DNA of 64,000 nucleotides, taken from the NCBI RefSeq assembly GCF_002074055.1, contig NZ_CP014619.1, positions 1,488,001 to 1,552,000 on the forward strand, given 5' to 3'. Within the stretch, counting starts at the first letter, position 1; every line of letters starts with the position of its first letter. The DNA comes from Frondihabitans sp. 762G35 (GTDB taxonomy: Bacteria; Actinomycetota; Actinomycetes; Actinomycetales; Microbacteriaceae). The notes beneath the pieces were generated by a model, which saw nothing but the letters and a program-made list of their open reading frames with translations, was not told where the DNA came from and ran no database searches. Of the stretch, positions 51,357-61,450 are shown piece by piece. Made by a program: the position numbers and the translations under genes.

Positions 51357-52442
51357 CTAGGAGCCGATCTCCTGATACGCGGCGAACAGGAGGCTCGACT
51401 CGGGACCCTGCAGGACGGTCGGCTTCGCGAGGTCGTCGAGGACGATGAACCGCAGCATCCCGGCGCGCGTCTTCTTGTCGCGCTGCATCGTCGCGAGGAG
51501 CGTGTTCCAGCGCCCGGCCGGGTACTGGATCGGCAGTCCGAGCGACGTCAGGACGGAGCGGTGCCGGTCGACGACCTCGTCGGAGAGGCGACCGGCGAGG
51601 CGGGAGAGCTCCGCCACGAACACCATGCCGACCGAGACGGCGGCACCGTGGCGCCACTGGTAGCGCTCGGCGTGCTCGATCGCGTGGCCCAGGGTGTGGC
51701 CGTAGTTGAGGATCTCGCGGAGACCGGCCTCCTTGAAGTCGTCGCCGACGACGCGCGCCTTGAGCGCGATCGAGAGCTCCACCACGCGGCGGAACTCGGG
51801 TGTCGACGGGTCGACGACCCGGTCGACGTCGCGCTCGATGATGTCGAGGATCTCGGGCTCCGCGATGAACCCCGCCTTCACGATCTCCGCGAAGCCGGCC
51901 AGGATCTCGTTGCGCGCCAGCCCGTCGAGGAGGTCGAGGTCGACCAGGACGCCTGTCGGCGCGTAGAACGACCCGACGAGGTTCTTGCCCTCCGCCGTGT
52001 TGATCCCCGTCTTGCCGCCGATGCTCGCGTCGACCATGCCGAGGACCGTCGTCGGGACCTGGACGAGCTGCACGCCCCGCAGCCAGGTGGCGGCGACGAA
52101 GCCGGCGAGGTCGGTCGTCGCTCCCCCGCCGAGCCCGACGACGGCGTCCGTCCGGGCGAAATCCGCCTGGCCGAGGATCTGCCAGCAGAAGGCGGCCACC
52201 TCGACCCGCTTGGCGTCTTCCGCGTCGGGGACCTCGGCGATCATCGCCTCGAAGCCGGCCTCGACGAGGGCGGTGCGAAGCGCCTCCGCCCGCACGCCGA
52301 GCGGCGGGGCGTGAACGATGAGGACCTTCTTCGTCTGCGGGCCGAGCAGACCCGCGAGATCGGCGACGACGCCGCGCCCCACGCGCACCTCGTACGGCGA
52401 GTCGCCCTTCACGGGGATCACGGTCGTGTCGCTGGCAGTCAT
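51357..52442 (-). CDS. aroB: 3-Dehydroquinate synthase
   Basis: NAD- and zinc-dependent cyclisation of DAHP, step two of the shikimate pathway. The 361-aa protein has VVGLGGGATTDLAGFVAATW near 98-117, VPTTVLGMVDASIGGKTGIN near 125-144, and zinc ligands in REILNYGHTLGHAIE near 255-269. The ATG overlaps the aroK stop (ATGA), so aroC-aroK-aroB form one unit supplying chorismate for trpE elsewhere in the window. Confidence 0.97.
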   Translation of the reverse strand: MTASDTTVIPVKGDSPYEVRVGRGVVADLAGLLGPQTKKVLIVHAPPLGVRAEALRTALVEAGFEAMIAEVPDAEDAKRVEVAAFCWQILGQADFARTDAVVGLGGGATTDLAGFVAATWLRGVQLVQVPTTVLGMVDASIGGKTGINTAEGKNLVGSFYAPTGVLVDLDLLDGLARNEILAGFAEIVKAGFIAEPEILDIIERDVDRVVDPSTPEFRRVVELSIALKARVVGDDFKEAGLREILNYGHTLGHAIEHAERYQWRHGAAVSVGMVFVAELSRLAGRLSDEVVDRHRSVLTSLGLPIQYPAGRWNTLLATMQRDKKTRAGMLRFIVLDDLAKPTVLQGPESSLLFAAYQEIGS

Positions 52443-52957
52443 GGGGTGTCCGTTCCGACCCAGGTCACGATGTCGTCGACGACGTGCGAGAGAGGTCTGT
52501 GAGAGGTGTCGAGGGTGAGGTCGGCGAGGTCGGCGTAGAGGGGGGCGCGTTCGGTCGCGATCCTGCGCCACGCCTCGATCCCGCCGTGCTGGAGGAGGGG
52601 GCGGTCCGAGCCCGCGATGCGCGCCTCGACCGCCTCCGGCGAGACCGTGAGGCACACGACGCGGACGTCGCGCAGGAGCCGCCGGGTCGCCGGGTCGAGG
52701 ACGGCTCCCCCGCCGAGGGACACCACCGTGGCGCCCCGGCGGAGCGTCTCGTCGACGGCATCGCGCTCCAGGCCCCGGAAGTGCGCCTCGCCGCGCGCCT
52801 CGAAGAGGGCCGGGATCGGGCCGTGCCTCTGGACGAGGAGCTTGTCGGTGTCGACGAACGGCACGCCGAGCCGCTTCGCGACCCGCTTGCCGACGCTGGT
52901 CTTGCCCGCGCCCATCGGTCCGATCAGGACGACCGGCGCGTCGAGCGGCCCCGGCAT
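52439..52957 (-). CDS. aroK: Shikimate kinase
   Basis: Phosphorylates shikimate at O3. The 172-aa P-loop kinase begins [23 protein letters not shown], with shikimate-binding FVDTDKLL near 34-41, FRGLERDAV near 60 and SLGGGAVLDP near 80-89. The lid Arg lies in SDRPLLQ near 118. Start and stop overlap aroC and aroB by 1 and 4 nt, so translation is coupled. Confidence 0.96.
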   Translation of the reverse strand: MPGPLDAPVVLIGPMGAGKTSVGKRVAKRLGVPFVDTDKLLVQRHGPIPALFEARGEAHFRGLERDAVDETLRRGATVVSLGGGAVLDPATRRLLRDVRVVCLTVSPEAVEARIAGSDRPLLQHGGIEAWRRIATERAPLYADLADLTLDTSHRPLSHVVDDIVTWVGTDTP

Positions 52958-54153
52958 CAGGAGGAGGCGGTGGTGGTGAGGAACTCGGGGATGGCGTCGA
53001 GGTAGGAGGTGAGGTTGCGGCTGGTCTCGTCGATCGAGTCGCCGCCGAACTTCTCGAGCACGGCGTTGGCGAGGACCAGGGCGACCATCGCCTCCGCGAC
53101 GACTCCGGAGGCGGGCACGGCGCAGACGTCGGAGCGCTGGTGGTGCGCCGTCGCCTCCTCGCCGGTCGCGACGTCGACGGTCGCCAGGGCGTGCGGGATC
53201 GTCGCGATCGGCTTCATCCCCGCGCGCACGCGGAGGACGGTGCCGGTCGACATGCCGCCCTCGGTGCCGCCCGCGCGGTCGGTGTCTCGCGAGATGCCCG
53301 CGCTGGTGCGGTGGAGTTCGTCGTGGGCCTCGGAGCCGCGGCGCGTCGTGGTGAGGAAGCCGTCTCCGACCTCGACCCCCTTGATGGCCTGGATGCCCAT
53401 GAGGGCGGCGGCGAGCTGCGAGTCGAGACGACGATCCCAGTGGACGTGCGAGCCGAGACCGGGCGGGAGGTTGTAGGCGAGCACCTCGACGATGCCGCCG
53501 AGGGTGTCTCCGTCTTTCTTCGCGGCGTCGACCTCCTCGACCATGCGCGCGCTCGTCTCGCCGTCGAAGCAGCGCAGCGGATCGGCGTCGAGGGCCTCGA
53601 GGTCGTCGAGCGTGGGCAGGGGGCGACCCTCGGGGACGCGCACGGGGCCGATGGACAGGGTGTGGCTGACGACCTCGATGCCGAGCTCGGCCAGGAACGA
53701 CTTGGCGACGGCTCCGAGGGCCACCCGCGCGGCCGTCTCGCGGGCGCTCGCGCGCTCGAGGATGGGCCGGGCCGAATCGAAACCGTACTTCTGCATGCCG
53801 ACGAGGTCGGCGTGGCCGGGGCGCGGGCGCGTCAGCGGAGCGCTGCGGCCGCGGGAGGCGTCGCTCACCTCGACGGGCTGGGCGCTCATGACCTCCTGCC
53901 ACTTCGGCCACTCGGTGTTGCCGACGCGGAGGGCGATCGGGCTGCCGATGGTGCGACCGTGGACGACGCCGCCGGAGATGTGGAGTTCGTCCTGCTCGAA
54001 CTTCATGCGGGAGCCGCGGCCGTAGCCGAGCTTGCGGCGTTCCAGGTCGGCCTGGATGTCCTCGAGGAAGACGGGGACGCCCGCGGGCATCCCCTCGAGG
54101 ACGGCGATCAGTTCGGGGCCATGAGACTCACCCGCGGTCAACCAACGAAGCAT
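52957..54153 (-). CDS. aroC: Chorismate synthase
   Basis: FMN-dependent final step of chorismate synthesis. The 398-aa protein starts [25 protein letters not shown], signature 1, and carries [19 protein letters not shown] near 107-125 and [12 protein letters not shown] near 295. ATG at 54153 gives the standard N-terminus. Together with aroK and aroB it forms a compact operon downstream of mltG (29 bp gap). Confidence 0.97.
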   Translation of the reverse strand: MLRWLTAGESHGPELIAVLEGMPAGVPVFLEDIQADLERRKLGYGRGSRMKFEQDELHISGGVVHGRTIGSPIALRVGNTEWPKWQEVMSAQPVEVSDASRGRSAPLTRPRPGHADLVGMQKYGFDSARPILERASARETAARVALGAVAKSFLAELGIEVVSHTLSIGPVRVPEGRPLPTLDDLEALDADPLRCFDGETSARMVEEVDAAKKDGDTLGGIVEVLAYNLPPGLGSHVHWDRRLDSQLAAALMGIQAIKGVEVGDGFLTTTRRGSEAHDELHRTSAGISRDTDRAGGTEGGMSTGTVLRVRAGMKPIATIPHALATVDVATGEEATAHHQRSDVCAVPASGVVAEAMVALVLANAVLEKFGGDSIDETSRNLTSYLDAIPEFLTTTASS

Positions 54154-54182
54154 GTGCCCGATTCTTCCACAGTCGAGGGGCA

Positions 54183-55568
54183 CTACTTGTTGTAGGACGG
54201 GTGAGCGCGCAGCCACGCCTGGAACTGCGAGACCGCCCGGAGGTGCTCGTCGTAGGTCGTCGAGAAGACCGTCTGGCCGGTCTCGAGGTCGACGGTGACG
54301 AAGTACAGCCAGGAACCGGACGCAGGATGCGAGGCCGCCTCGATAGCCGTGTCGCCGGGATTCGAGATCGGCCCGACCGGGAGGCCCTTGTGCACGTAGG
54401 TGTTGTACCTGTTCGAGGCGTCGGCCCGCTCGGCGTCGGTCGTGGTCACGCGACCCGTCGATCCGGTGCCGTAGGCGACCGTGGCGTCGGACTGCAGGAG
54501 CATGCCCTGGTCGATGCGGTTCTGGAACACGCGGGCCACCTTCGGGAAGTCGGCCGCGAGACCCGCCTCCTTCTGGATCAGCGAGGCGAAGATGATCGTG
54601 TGCTCGTACTGAGCGGGCGCGACGCCGGCCGACTGCAGGCGCTTGAGCATGGTGTCGACCATCTCCTGGAAGTACTCGTGCGCCGTCTTGCCGGGGTCGA
54701 GCTCGTAGGTCGCCGGGAAGAGATAGCCCTCGAGGCTGGTGGCGTTCCCGGGGAGGCCGTAGGACCGGTAGTCGGCGGCGGCCTTCTGGATGTCGGCGGT
54801 GGGGAGCTTGGTCGCCGTCGCCATCAGCGAGACGATGCCCTTGAGGGTCGTCCCCTCGGGGATCACGAGCTTGGTGACGAGGCGGGCGTCGGTCTCCTGC
54901 AGGCGGTCGATCGCCGACTGAGCGCTCATGTGCTGGTACATCGAGTAGGTGCCGGGCTGGAACGAGATCGACGGATTGGCCAGGAGGATCTTGTAGGGAG
55001 CCTCGGTCGACTTCGTGATCTCCGCCTTGGCGAGGTTCGCCGCGACGGTCGACCCGATGTCGCCCGACGCGATTGTGAACTGCACCTTCGTGCCGTTGCC
55101 GGAGCCCTCGTAATCGTCGCTCGGCTTCGCGCCGAAGAGGGCCTGGACGCCGGGGGCGACCTGGTTCCAGAGCGTCGCGGCCCCGATGGCGCCGCCGCCG
55201 AGCACGACGACCAGGATGATCGCCAGGATCCAGGTGCCCCGGTGCGTCTTCCGGCGCGGCGGCTTCGGCGGCGGTGCCGCCGCGGTGGTCGTCGACGGGA
55301 ACGGATCCGCCGGCTCCCGCTGCGGCGCGAGCGCGGGCTCCTCCGCTCGGGCGGACGGGGCGTCGGAGCCGGCTGCGGGGGCCGCGTCGGGGACGGACCG
55401 GCCGCGCTCCTGCTGGCGCTCGCGCTCGCGCAGCTCCCGCCGGGAGACCGGGCCGCTCCGAGGGGCCGCGGGTCGCGATGCTCCGTCTTCCTCGGGAGTC
55501 GTGCGCGCCCGGCCGGTGGAGTCACCGGATCCGGAGAAGATGTCGTCCCAGGAGGGTTCGTCGGCCAA
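54183..55568 (-). CDS. mltG: Endolytic murein transglycosylase
   Basis: Membrane-bound enzyme that cuts nascent glycan strands and sets their length. The 461-aa protein has an unusually long Ser/Ala/Pro/Arg-rich cytoplasmic N-terminus (about 1-108), one membrane helix (about 112-134), and an extracytoplasmic YceG domain with the catalytic Glu in [15 protein letters not shown] near 342. TTG start. It lies 3 bp after ruvX, the conserved ruvX-mltG-aro order of actinobacteria. Confidence 0.95.
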   Translation of the reverse strand: MADEPSWDDIFSGSGDSTGRARTTPEEDGASRPAAPRSGPVSRRELRERERQQERGRSVPDAAPAAGSDAPSARAEEPALAPQREPADPFPSTTTAAAPPPKPPRRKTHRGTWILAIILVVVLGGGAIGAATLWNQVAPGVQALFGAKPSDDYEGSGNGTKVQFTIASGDIGSTVAANLAKAEITKSTEAPYKILLANPSISFQPGTYSMYQHMSAQSAIDRLQETDARLVTKLVIPEGTTLKGIVSLMATATKLPTADIQKAAADYRSYGLPGNATSLEGYLFPATYELDPGKTAHEYFQEMVDTMLKRLQSAGVAPAQYEHTIIFASLIQKEAGLAADFPKVARVFQNRIDQGMLLQSDATVAYGTGSTGRVTTTDAERADASNRYNTYVHKGLPVGPISNPGDTAIEAASHPASGSWLYFVTVDLETGQTVFSTTYDEHLRAVSQFQAWLRAHPSYNK

Positions 55569-55571
55569 GTC

Positions 55572-56087
55572 TCATCGTCTCTCGTCGGGGGCGTCCTCGC
55601 CCGCTGCAAGGGAGCCCGGTGGACGTCCGCTCGAACGTTCGAGGTCGATGGCGTGCTGGACGATTATAACGGCCGCCACCTGGTCGATCACGGAGCGCTG
55701 CTTCTTCGCGGACCGCCCGGAGGCCCGGAGGGCGCTCTGCGCGGTGACCGTGGAGAGGCGCTCGTCGACGAGGCGCACCGGGACCGGGGCCGCCGCCGTG
55801 GCGAGGCGCGCCGCGAAGGCGCGGGCGTCGCCCGTGGAGGCCGTGTCGCCGCCCGAGAGCGAGAGCGGGAGCCCGACGACGATCTCGACGGCGTCGAGCT
55901 CCGTCGCGTGGGCGAGGATCGTGCGGAGGTCATCGCCGGTGTCTCCGGCGCGGGGCACGGTCTCGACCGGCGTGGCGATCAGGCCGTCGGGGTCGGTCCG
56001 GGCGACGCCGATCCGCACCTTGCCGACGTCGACGCCGAGGCGGACGCCGCGCCGGAATCCGCCGCGGTCGGCGTCACCGTCGATCAC
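55572..56087 (-). CDS. ruvX: Putative Holliday junction resolvase / pre-16S rRNA nuclease
   Basis: A 171-aa YqgF-family RNase H-fold protein. The first acidic residue is in LGVDVGKVRIGVARTD near 17-32, the second in VEIVVGLPLSLSG near 72, and the last in DDGRAAVIIVQH-like VIDQVAAVIIVQHAID near 139-154. Family members mature the 16S rRNA 5' end in E. coli; the resolvase role is disputed. It is 6 bp after alaS and 3 bp before mltG. Confidence 0.93.
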   Translation of the reverse strand: MIDGDADRGGFRRGVRLGVDVGKVRIGVARTDPDGLIATPVETVPRAGDTGDDLRTILAHATELDAVEIVVGLPLSLSGGDTASTGDARAFAARLATAAAPVPVRLVDERLSTVTAQSALRASGRSAKKQRSVIDQVAAVIIVQHAIDLERSSGRPPGSLAAGEDAPDERR

Positions 56088-56093
56088 GGCCGA

Positions 56094-58754
56094 TCAGCTC
56101 CGCAGGGCGTCGACGATCGCGGACAGGGCGCGGTCGATGGCGCCGAGGTCGGAGCCGCCGCCCTGCGCGAGGTCGTCCTTCCCGCCTCCGCCACCGCCGA
56201 GGATGCCCGCGGCGGTCCGGGCGAGGACGCCCGCCTTGACGCCCTGGTCGCGGGCGCCGGCGGTCGTCGCCACGATGACGGCGGGCTTGCCGGAGACGTC
56301 GGCCGCGAGGGCCACGACCGACGCCGAGGAGGCGCCGAGGCGCTCCCGCACCGTGGTCGCGAGGGTGCGCAGCTCGTCGGACGACTTGACCCGGCCGATC
56401 GACTCCGCCACGACGGTGAGATCGCCGAGGCCCGAGGCCTTCTCGACGAGCGACGGCACCCGGAGCGACAGGGCCTGCGCCTCGAACTCCGCAATGCGCT
56501 TCTCGGCCGCCTTGAGCTGCGCCGCGAGGTCGGCGATGCGCTCGGGGAGCTGCTCGCGCGGCGTCTTGAGGCTCGACGTGAGCTGCCCGACGATCGCGCG
56601 CTCGGCCGCGAAGTCGCGGAAGGCGTCGACGCCGACGAGGGACTCGACGCGGCGGTTGGTCGACCCGATGGACGACTCCCCCACGAGGTTGATCAGGCCG
56701 ATCTGCGACGAGGTGGACACGTGCGTTCCGGCGCAGAGCTCGCGCGACCAGGGGCCGCCGATGTCGACCATCCGCACCTCCTCGCCGTACTTCTCGCCGA
56801 AGAGCGCCATGGCGCCCATCGAGCGGGCCTCGTCGAGGGGCAGGATCCGGGTCGTCACCTCGAGGTCGTCGCGGATCTTGGCGTTCGCGATGTCCTCGAT
56901 CTCGCTGCGCGTGTCGCGCGAGAGCGGGTTCGACCAGTTGAAGTCGAGCCGCATGTAGCCGGCCCTGTTGTAGGAGCCCGCCTGGTGCGCCTCCGGGCCG
57001 AGCACCTGGCGGAGGGCCGCGTGGATGAGGTGCGTGGCGGAGTGGGCCTGCGTGGCTCCGCGCCGGTACGTCGGGTCGACGACGCTGGTGGCGGCGTCTC
57101 CCACGCCGACCTCGCCGGAACGGACCTGGACGCGGTGGCTGATGAGACCCTTGACGGGCTTCTGCACGTCGAGCACCTCGAGGTCGAAGCCGTTGCCCAC
57201 GATGCTGCCGGCGTCGGCCTCCTGGCCGCCCGACTCCGCGTAGAGGGACGTCTCTTCGAGGATGACCTCGGCGATGTCGCCCGCCGACGCGCGGTCGACG
57301 GACCGCCCGTCGACGATGAGCCCCAGGATGCGCGTCTCCGTGTCGAGGAAGTCGTACCCGGTGAACACCGTCTCGCCCTGCGCGCGGAAGGCGGAGTAGA
57401 CGCTGAGGTCGGCGAGGGCCGTCTTCCGCGACTTGGCGTCGGCCTTGGCGCGCGTGCGCTGCTCCGTCATCAGGCGGTCGAAGGCGGGGCGGTCGACCGT
57501 GATCCCGGCCTCCTCGGCGATCTCGAGCGTGAGGTCGATGGGGAAGCCGAACGTGTCGTGCAGGAGGAACGCGGTGTCGCCCTGGAGCTCCGACCGGTTC
57601 TCCTTCTTCGTCTCCGTGACGGCCAGGTCGAGGATGCTCGTGCCGGCCGTCAGGGTGCGCAGGAACGTCTCCTCCTCGGCGAAGGCGAGCCGGGAGATCC
57701 GCGGGAAGTCGGTCTCTACCTCGGGGTAGGCCGCCTTCATGGCGTCGCGCGACGCGGCGAAGAGCTCGGGGAACGTGGCCTCCTCGACACCGAGCAGCCG
57801 CATCGAACGCACCGACCGACGGAGCAGTCGGCGCAGGATGTAGCCGCGACCCTCGTTGGACGGGCTCACGCCGTCGCTCATGAGCATGAGGGACGAGCGA
57901 ACGTGGTCGGCGATCACGCGCATCCGGACGTCGTCGTCGTGGTCGGCGCCGTAGCGTCGACCGGAGAGGGACGCCGCGCGATCGAGGACGGGGCGCACCT
58001 GGTCGATCTCGTACATGTTCTCGACGCCCTGCTTGAGGAACGCGACGCGCTCGAGACCCATGCCGGTGTCGATGTTCTTGTTGGGGAGCTCCCCGACGAT
58101 GTCGAAGTCTACCTTCGAACGGACGTTCTCGACCTGGTACTGCATGAAGACGAGGTTCCAGATCTCCACGTAGCGGTCGTCGTCGGTCGCCGGGCCGCCG
58201 TCCGCGCCGTAGGCGGGACCGCGGTCGAAGAAGATCTCCGAGCAGGGGCCGGCGGGGCCGGGCTGACCGGTCGACCAGTAGTTCGTGTCCTTGTCGAGCC
58301 GCTGGATGCGCTCGTCGGGAAGCCCGGCCACGAGCTTCCAGAGGCGGATCGCCTCGTCGTCGTCCTTGTAGACGGTGACCCAGAGGTCGCCGGGCGCGAA
58401 ACCGTAGCCGCCGTCGCTCTCGTCGCCGGTGAGGAGCTCCCAGGCGTAGGTGATCGCCTGCTCCTTGAAGTAGTCGCCGAACGAGAAGTTGCCGTTCATC
58501 TGGAAGAACGTGCCGTGGCGCGGCGTCTTGCCGACCTCTTCGATGTCGTTCGTGCGGATGCACTTCTGCACGCTCGTCGCGCGCGGATAGGGCGCCGGGA
58601 CGAGCCCCGAGAGATAGGGGATGAACGGCACCATGCCGGCGACGGTGAACAGGAGGCTCGGGTCGTCGCTGACCAGGGAGGCCGACGGCACGACGGTGTG
58701 GCCGCGATCGCCGAAGAACTCGAGCCAGCGGTTGCGGATGTCAGCGGTCTGCAT
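56094..58754 (-). CDS. alaS: Alanyl-tRNA synthetase
   Basis: Charges tRNA-Ala and edits mischarged Ser/Gly. The 886-aa protein has the class II aminoacylation core (about 1-240, starting MQTADIRNRWLEFFGDRGH), tRNA-recognition helices, the editing domain with HSATHLIHAALRQ near 565 and CAGTHVSTSSQIG near 665, and the C-Ala domain including a glycine-rich ILGGGGGGKDDLAQGGG near 850. Complete and typical. Heads the alaS-ruvX-mltG-aroCKB run. Confidence 0.97.
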   Translation of the reverse strand: MQTADIRNRWLEFFGDRGHTVVPSASLVSDDPSLLFTVAGMVPFIPYLSGLVPAPYPRATSVQKCIRTNDIEEVGKTPRHGTFFQMNGNFSFGDYFKEQAITYAWELLTGDESDGGYGFAPGDLWVTVYKDDDEAIRLWKLVAGLPDERIQRLDKDTNYWSTGQPGPAGPCSEIFFDRGPAYGADGGPATDDDRYVEIWNLVFMQYQVENVRSKVDFDIVGELPNKNIDTGMGLERVAFLKQGVENMYEIDQVRPVLDRAASLSGRRYGADHDDDVRMRVIADHVRSSLMLMSDGVSPSNEGRGYILRRLLRRSVRSMRLLGVEEATFPELFAASRDAMKAAYPEVETDFPRISRLAFAEEETFLRTLTAGTSILDLAVTETKKENRSELQGDTAFLLHDTFGFPIDLTLEIAEEAGITVDRPAFDRLMTEQRTRAKADAKSRKTALADLSVYSAFRAQGETVFTGYDFLDTETRILGLIVDGRSVDRASAGDIAEVILEETSLYAESGGQEADAGSIVGNGFDLEVLDVQKPVKGLISHRVQVRSGEVGVGDAATSVVDPTYRRGATQAHSATHLIHAALRQVLGPEAHQAGSYNRAGYMRLDFNWSNPLSRDTRSEIEDIANAKIRDDLEVTTRILPLDEARSMGAMALFGEKYGEEVRMVDIGGPWSRELCAGTHVSTSSQIGLINLVGESSIGSTNRRVESLVGVDAFRDFAAERAIVGQLTSSLKTPREQLPERIADLAAQLKAAEKRIAEFEAQALSLRVPSLVEKASGLGDLTVVAESIGRVKSSDELRTLATTVRERLGASSASVVALAADVSGKPAVIVATTAGARDQGVKAGVLARTAAGILGGGGGGKDDLAQGGGSDLGAIDRALSAIVDALRS

Positions 58755-58804
58755 GGGGATCTCTCAGAGTGCGGAGGAACGGAGGAGGGGGTGTCGCGGG
58801 GAGG

Positions 58805-58987
58805 TCAGGCGTGGTCGCGGAGCTCGGCCTCGCGGCTCCGGTAGCCGTCGACGACGGCCGAGGAGAACTGCTTGAGGCGGCTGTCGAGACCGGTGAAGAA
58901 CTCTCTGCCCTGAGCGGTCTGGTTCACGCGGTGAGCGAGCACGAACCCGAGGGCCGTGCCGACAGCCAGGACGAACAGGGTTTTCAC
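58805..58987 (-). CDS. Small membrane-anchored protein between rpsD and alaS
   Basis: A 60-aa protein with an N-terminal hydrophobic helix (about 3-18, LFVLAVGTALGFVLAH) and an amphipathic, charged remainder (VNQTAQGREFFTGLDSRLK). Short helix-anchored proteins sit at this place in many actinobacteria, but I recognise no domain. AAGGAGA precedes the GTG, and a TAAACT box at 59018-59023 could be its -10. It is probably co-transcribed with alaS, 50 bp downstream. Confidence 0.75.
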   Translation of the reverse strand: MKTLFVLAVGTALGFVLAHRVNQTAQGREFFTGLDSRLKQFSSAVVDGYRSREAELRDHA

Positions 58988-59035
58988 GAATGGATCTCCT
59001 TCGGATGGGCTTCGTCAAGTTTAGGCCGGAACGAC

Positions 59036-59071
59036 GAAGGGAGCAGACCCACGGTGGGGGCTGCTCCCTTC
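59036..59071 (-). terminator. Hairpin terminator downstream of rpsD
   Basis: Perfect 11-bp arms GAAGGGAGCAG and CTGCTCCCTTC with an inner ACCCAC/GTGGGG pairing, 18 bp beyond the rpsD stop. No U-tract. Confidence 0.75.
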
Positions 59072-59088
59072 GAGAGAGGTGCGAGTGA

Positions 59089-59718
59089 CTAGCGGGCAGC
59101 GTAGTACTCGACGACCAGCTGGACCTCGCAGGTCACGGGGACCTCGGCGCGCTTCGGGCGGCGCACGAGGCGGGCCTGGAGCTTGTCGATCTCGACCTCG
59201 AGGTACGCGGGCACCTTGGGGAGGACGTCGACGTGACCACCGGCGGCGGCGACCTGGAAGATCTCCATCGACTCCGACTTCGGCTTGACGTGGATCATCT
59301 GACCCGGCTTCACGCGGAAGGACGGACGGTCGACGAGCTTGCCGTCGACCAGGATGTGGCGGTGCACGACCATCTGACGGGCCTGGGCCGTGGTGCGGGC
59401 GAATCCGGCGCGCACGACGAGGGCGTCGAGACGCTCCTCGAGCAGCTCGACCAGGTTCTCACCGGTCAGGCCGCGCGACTTGCGGGCCTCTTCGAAGACG
59501 ATCTTGAGCTGGGCCTCGCGGATGCCGTACTGGGCGCGCAGACGCTGCTTCTCGCGGAGACGGACGGCGTAGTCGCTGTCGGTCTTGCGCTTGGTGCGGC
59601 CGTGCTCGCCCGGAGCGTAGGGACGCTTCTCGAGGTAGCGGGCGGCCTTCGGGGTCAGCGCGATGCCGAGGGCACGCGACAGACGGGTCTTGCTACGAGT
59701 ACGTGACTTGGTAGACAC
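59089..59718 (-). CDS. rpsD: 30S ribosomal protein S4
   Basis: Primary 16S rRNA-binding protein and RNA polymerase antitermination factor. The 209-aa protein carries an S4 RNA-binding domain (about 98-160, ERLDALVVRAGFARTTAQARQMV) and the C-terminal KIQPLVEYYAR-like VQLVVEYYAAR. The N-terminal zinc-finger cysteines are absent (the zinc-free paralogue type). GTG start with AGGAAACC upstream. Here it stands alone rather than in the alpha operon. Confidence 0.97.
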   Translation of the reverse strand: MSTKSRTRSKTRLSRALGIALTPKAARYLEKRPYAPGEHGRTKRKTDSDYAVRLREKQRLRAQYGIREAQLKIVFEEARKSRGLTGENLVELLEERLDALVVRAGFARTTAQARQMVVHRHILVDGKLVDRPSFRVKPGQMIHVKPKSESMEIFQVAAAGGHVDVLPKVPAYLEVEIDKLQARLVRRPKRAEVPVTCEVQLVVEYYAAR

Positions 59719-59913
59719 GGTTTCCTATCTTGTCGAGGTTTCATGAAAGTGACCGCCAAGCGCGCGAGCGCCGACGGACATAACAAGAGGGGTGAGTGCC
59801 GCGGTGGTCGACCGGCTACAGGTCGTCGCACCTTGATCGGGTGTGTCGTGAGCAGCCGCGCGTGGACACCCCGAAGACAGGCAATACAACACTACACGAC
59901 GCGAGGGAGGGCG

Positions 59914-61353
59914 TCACTCGCCCCGGACGATCCGCCGGAGTCGCTCCAGCCGCGCCGACACATCGCGCTCGTTGCCGTTCGCCGTCGGGTCGTAGTAGGT
60001 GCTGCCCACGAGCGTGTCGGGCAGGTACTGCTGTTCGACGACGCCGAACTCGGAGTCGTGCGCGTACTTGTAGCCCTTGCCGTGCCCGAGGCGCTTCGCT
60101 CCCGGGTAGTGGGCGTCGCGGAGGTGCTTGGGCACGCGCCCGGCCTTGCCGGCCCGCACGTCGGCGATGGCCTGGTCGAGCGCCAGGTAGGAGCGGTTCG
60201 ACTTCGGAGCGGTCGCCAGGTAGACGACGGCCTCGGCGAGCGGGATGCGCCCCTCGGGCATTCCGATCAGCTGGACGGCGTCGGCGGCGGCCATCGCGAT
60301 CAGGAGCGCCTGCGGATCGGCCATCCCGATGTCTTCGGAGGCCGAGACGATGATGCGCCTCGCGATGAAGCGCGGGTCCTCCCCCGCCTCGATCATCCGC
60401 GCCAGGTAGTGGAGCGCCGCGTCGACGTCCGACCCCCTGACGGACTTGATGAAGGCCGAGATCACGTCGTAGTGCTCGTCGCCGTTGCGGTCGTAGCGCA
60501 GCAGTGCGCGGTCGACGGACTGCGCGACGAGCTCGGCCGAGATCACGGGCAGGGGCTCGTCGGCCACGTCGGGGTCGTCGCGGTCGGGGTCGTCGGGATC
60601 GGCGTCGGGATCGTCCGCTGAGTCGAGGCGGTCGCCCGGGGCTCCCGCGCCGCCCGCGTCGGCCATCGCCCACGCGGACTGCGCCGAGGCCTCCAGAGCC
60701 GTGAGGGCTCGTCTCGCATCACCCGAGGCGAGTCGCACGATCATCGCCAGGGCCTCCTCGTCGAGGGCGACGGTGTCGGAGAGGCCGCGCGGGTCGTGAA
60801 CGGCGCGGAGGACGAGCTCGCCGAGGTCGTCGTCGCTCAGCTGCTCGAGGGTGAGCAGGAGCGACCGCGAGAGCAGCGGGGTGATGACGGAGAAGGAGGG
60901 GTTCTCGGTCGTGGCGGCGATGAGGATGATCCAGCCGTTCTCGACGCCGGGCAGCAGGGCGTCCTGCTGGGCCTTCGTGAACCGGTGGATCTCGTCGAGG
61001 AAGAGGACGGTGGTGGTGCCGTACAGATCGCGGTTGGAGAGCGCCTTCTCCATGACGGCGCGCACGTCGCGGACACCGGCGGTGACCGCCGAGAGCTCGA
61101 CGAACTGGCGGCCCGACGAGTGGGCGACCGCCTGCGCGAGGGTCGTCTTGCCCGTGCCGGGAGGACCCCAGAGGATGACGGACACGGCGCCGGACTCGCC
61201 CGACGAGTCGGACGCGAGCTGGACCAGCGGTGACCCGGGACGGAGGAGGTGCTTCTGCCCGGCGACCTCGTCGAGGCTCGTCGGCCGCATGCGCACCGCC
61301 AGGGGCGTGGAGCTCTGGCGCACGACGCGAGTGCGAGCCGACGGCGGGGTCAT
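59914..61353 (-). CDS. rarA: Replication-associated recombination protein RarA (MgsA)
   Basis: AAA+ ATPase acting at stalled forks. The 479-aa protein has Walker [14 protein letters not shown] near 62-74, Walker [11 protein letters not shown] near 115-124, sensor TTENPSF near 147, and the C-terminal tetramerisation domain ending [21 protein letters not shown]. Compared with the usual 430-450 aa it has an acidic Asp/Pro insertion near 240-270. The ATG lies 8 nt after a TAGCAT box, so the mRNA is probably leaderless. Confidence 0.95.
   Translation of the reverse strand: MTPPSARTRVVRQSSTPLAVRMRPTSLDEVAGQKHLLRPGSPLVQLASDSSGESGAVSVILWGPPGTGKTTLAQAVAHSSGRQFVELSAVTAGVRDVRAVMEKALSNRDLYGTTTVLFLDEIHRFTKAQQDALLPGVENGWIILIAATTENPSFSVITPLLSRSLLLTLEQLSDDDLGELVLRAVHDPRGLSDTVALDEEALAMIVRLASGDARRALTALEASAQSAWAMADAGGAGAPGDRLDSADDPDADPDDPDRDDPDVADEPLPVISAELVAQSVDRALLRYDRNGDEHYDVISAFIKSVRGSDVDAALHYLARMIEAGEDPRFIARRIIVSASEDIGMADPQALLIAMAAADAVQLIGMPEGRIPLAEAVVYLATAPKSNRSYLALDQAIADVRAGKAGRVPKHLRDAHYPGAKRLGHGKGYKYAHDSEFGVVEQQYLPDTLVGSTYYDPTANGNERDVSARLERLRRIVRGE
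60561..60660 (-). repeat. Low-complexity Asp/Pro-coding insertion in rarA
   Basis: Imperfect repeats of GTCGGGRTC on the plus strand (60569-60616) encode alternating Asp and Pro/Ala on the minus strand, followed by a Gly/Ala-rich stretch. It lies between the AAA+ lid and the tetramerisation domain, where a flexible linker is tolerated. Confidence 0.7.
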
Positions 61354-61361
61354 GGGACTTC

Positions 61362-61383
61362 ATGCTAGACCGGACCACCGACA
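61362..61383 (-). promoter_or_regulatory. PafBC/RecA-NDp-type promoter of rarA
   Basis: Minus strand TGTCGGTG, 8 nt, TAGCAT: an exact fit to TGTCRGTG-N8-TAnnnT. It stands 8 nt before the ATG of a fork-repair gene. Confidence 0.7.
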
Positions 61384-61450
61384 GGCTGCCGCGGGTCCGG
61401 GAGCCGGTCCGTTACAGTGCTCGAAGAGGACCTATGCCCCTGGAGGAGCA

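Noticed and set aside
54201-58844. A plus-strand open frame of about 1550 codons opposite mltG, ruvX and alaS
   Set aside because: It has the same antisense high-GC composition, spans several real genes, and shows no recognisable domain or ribosome site.
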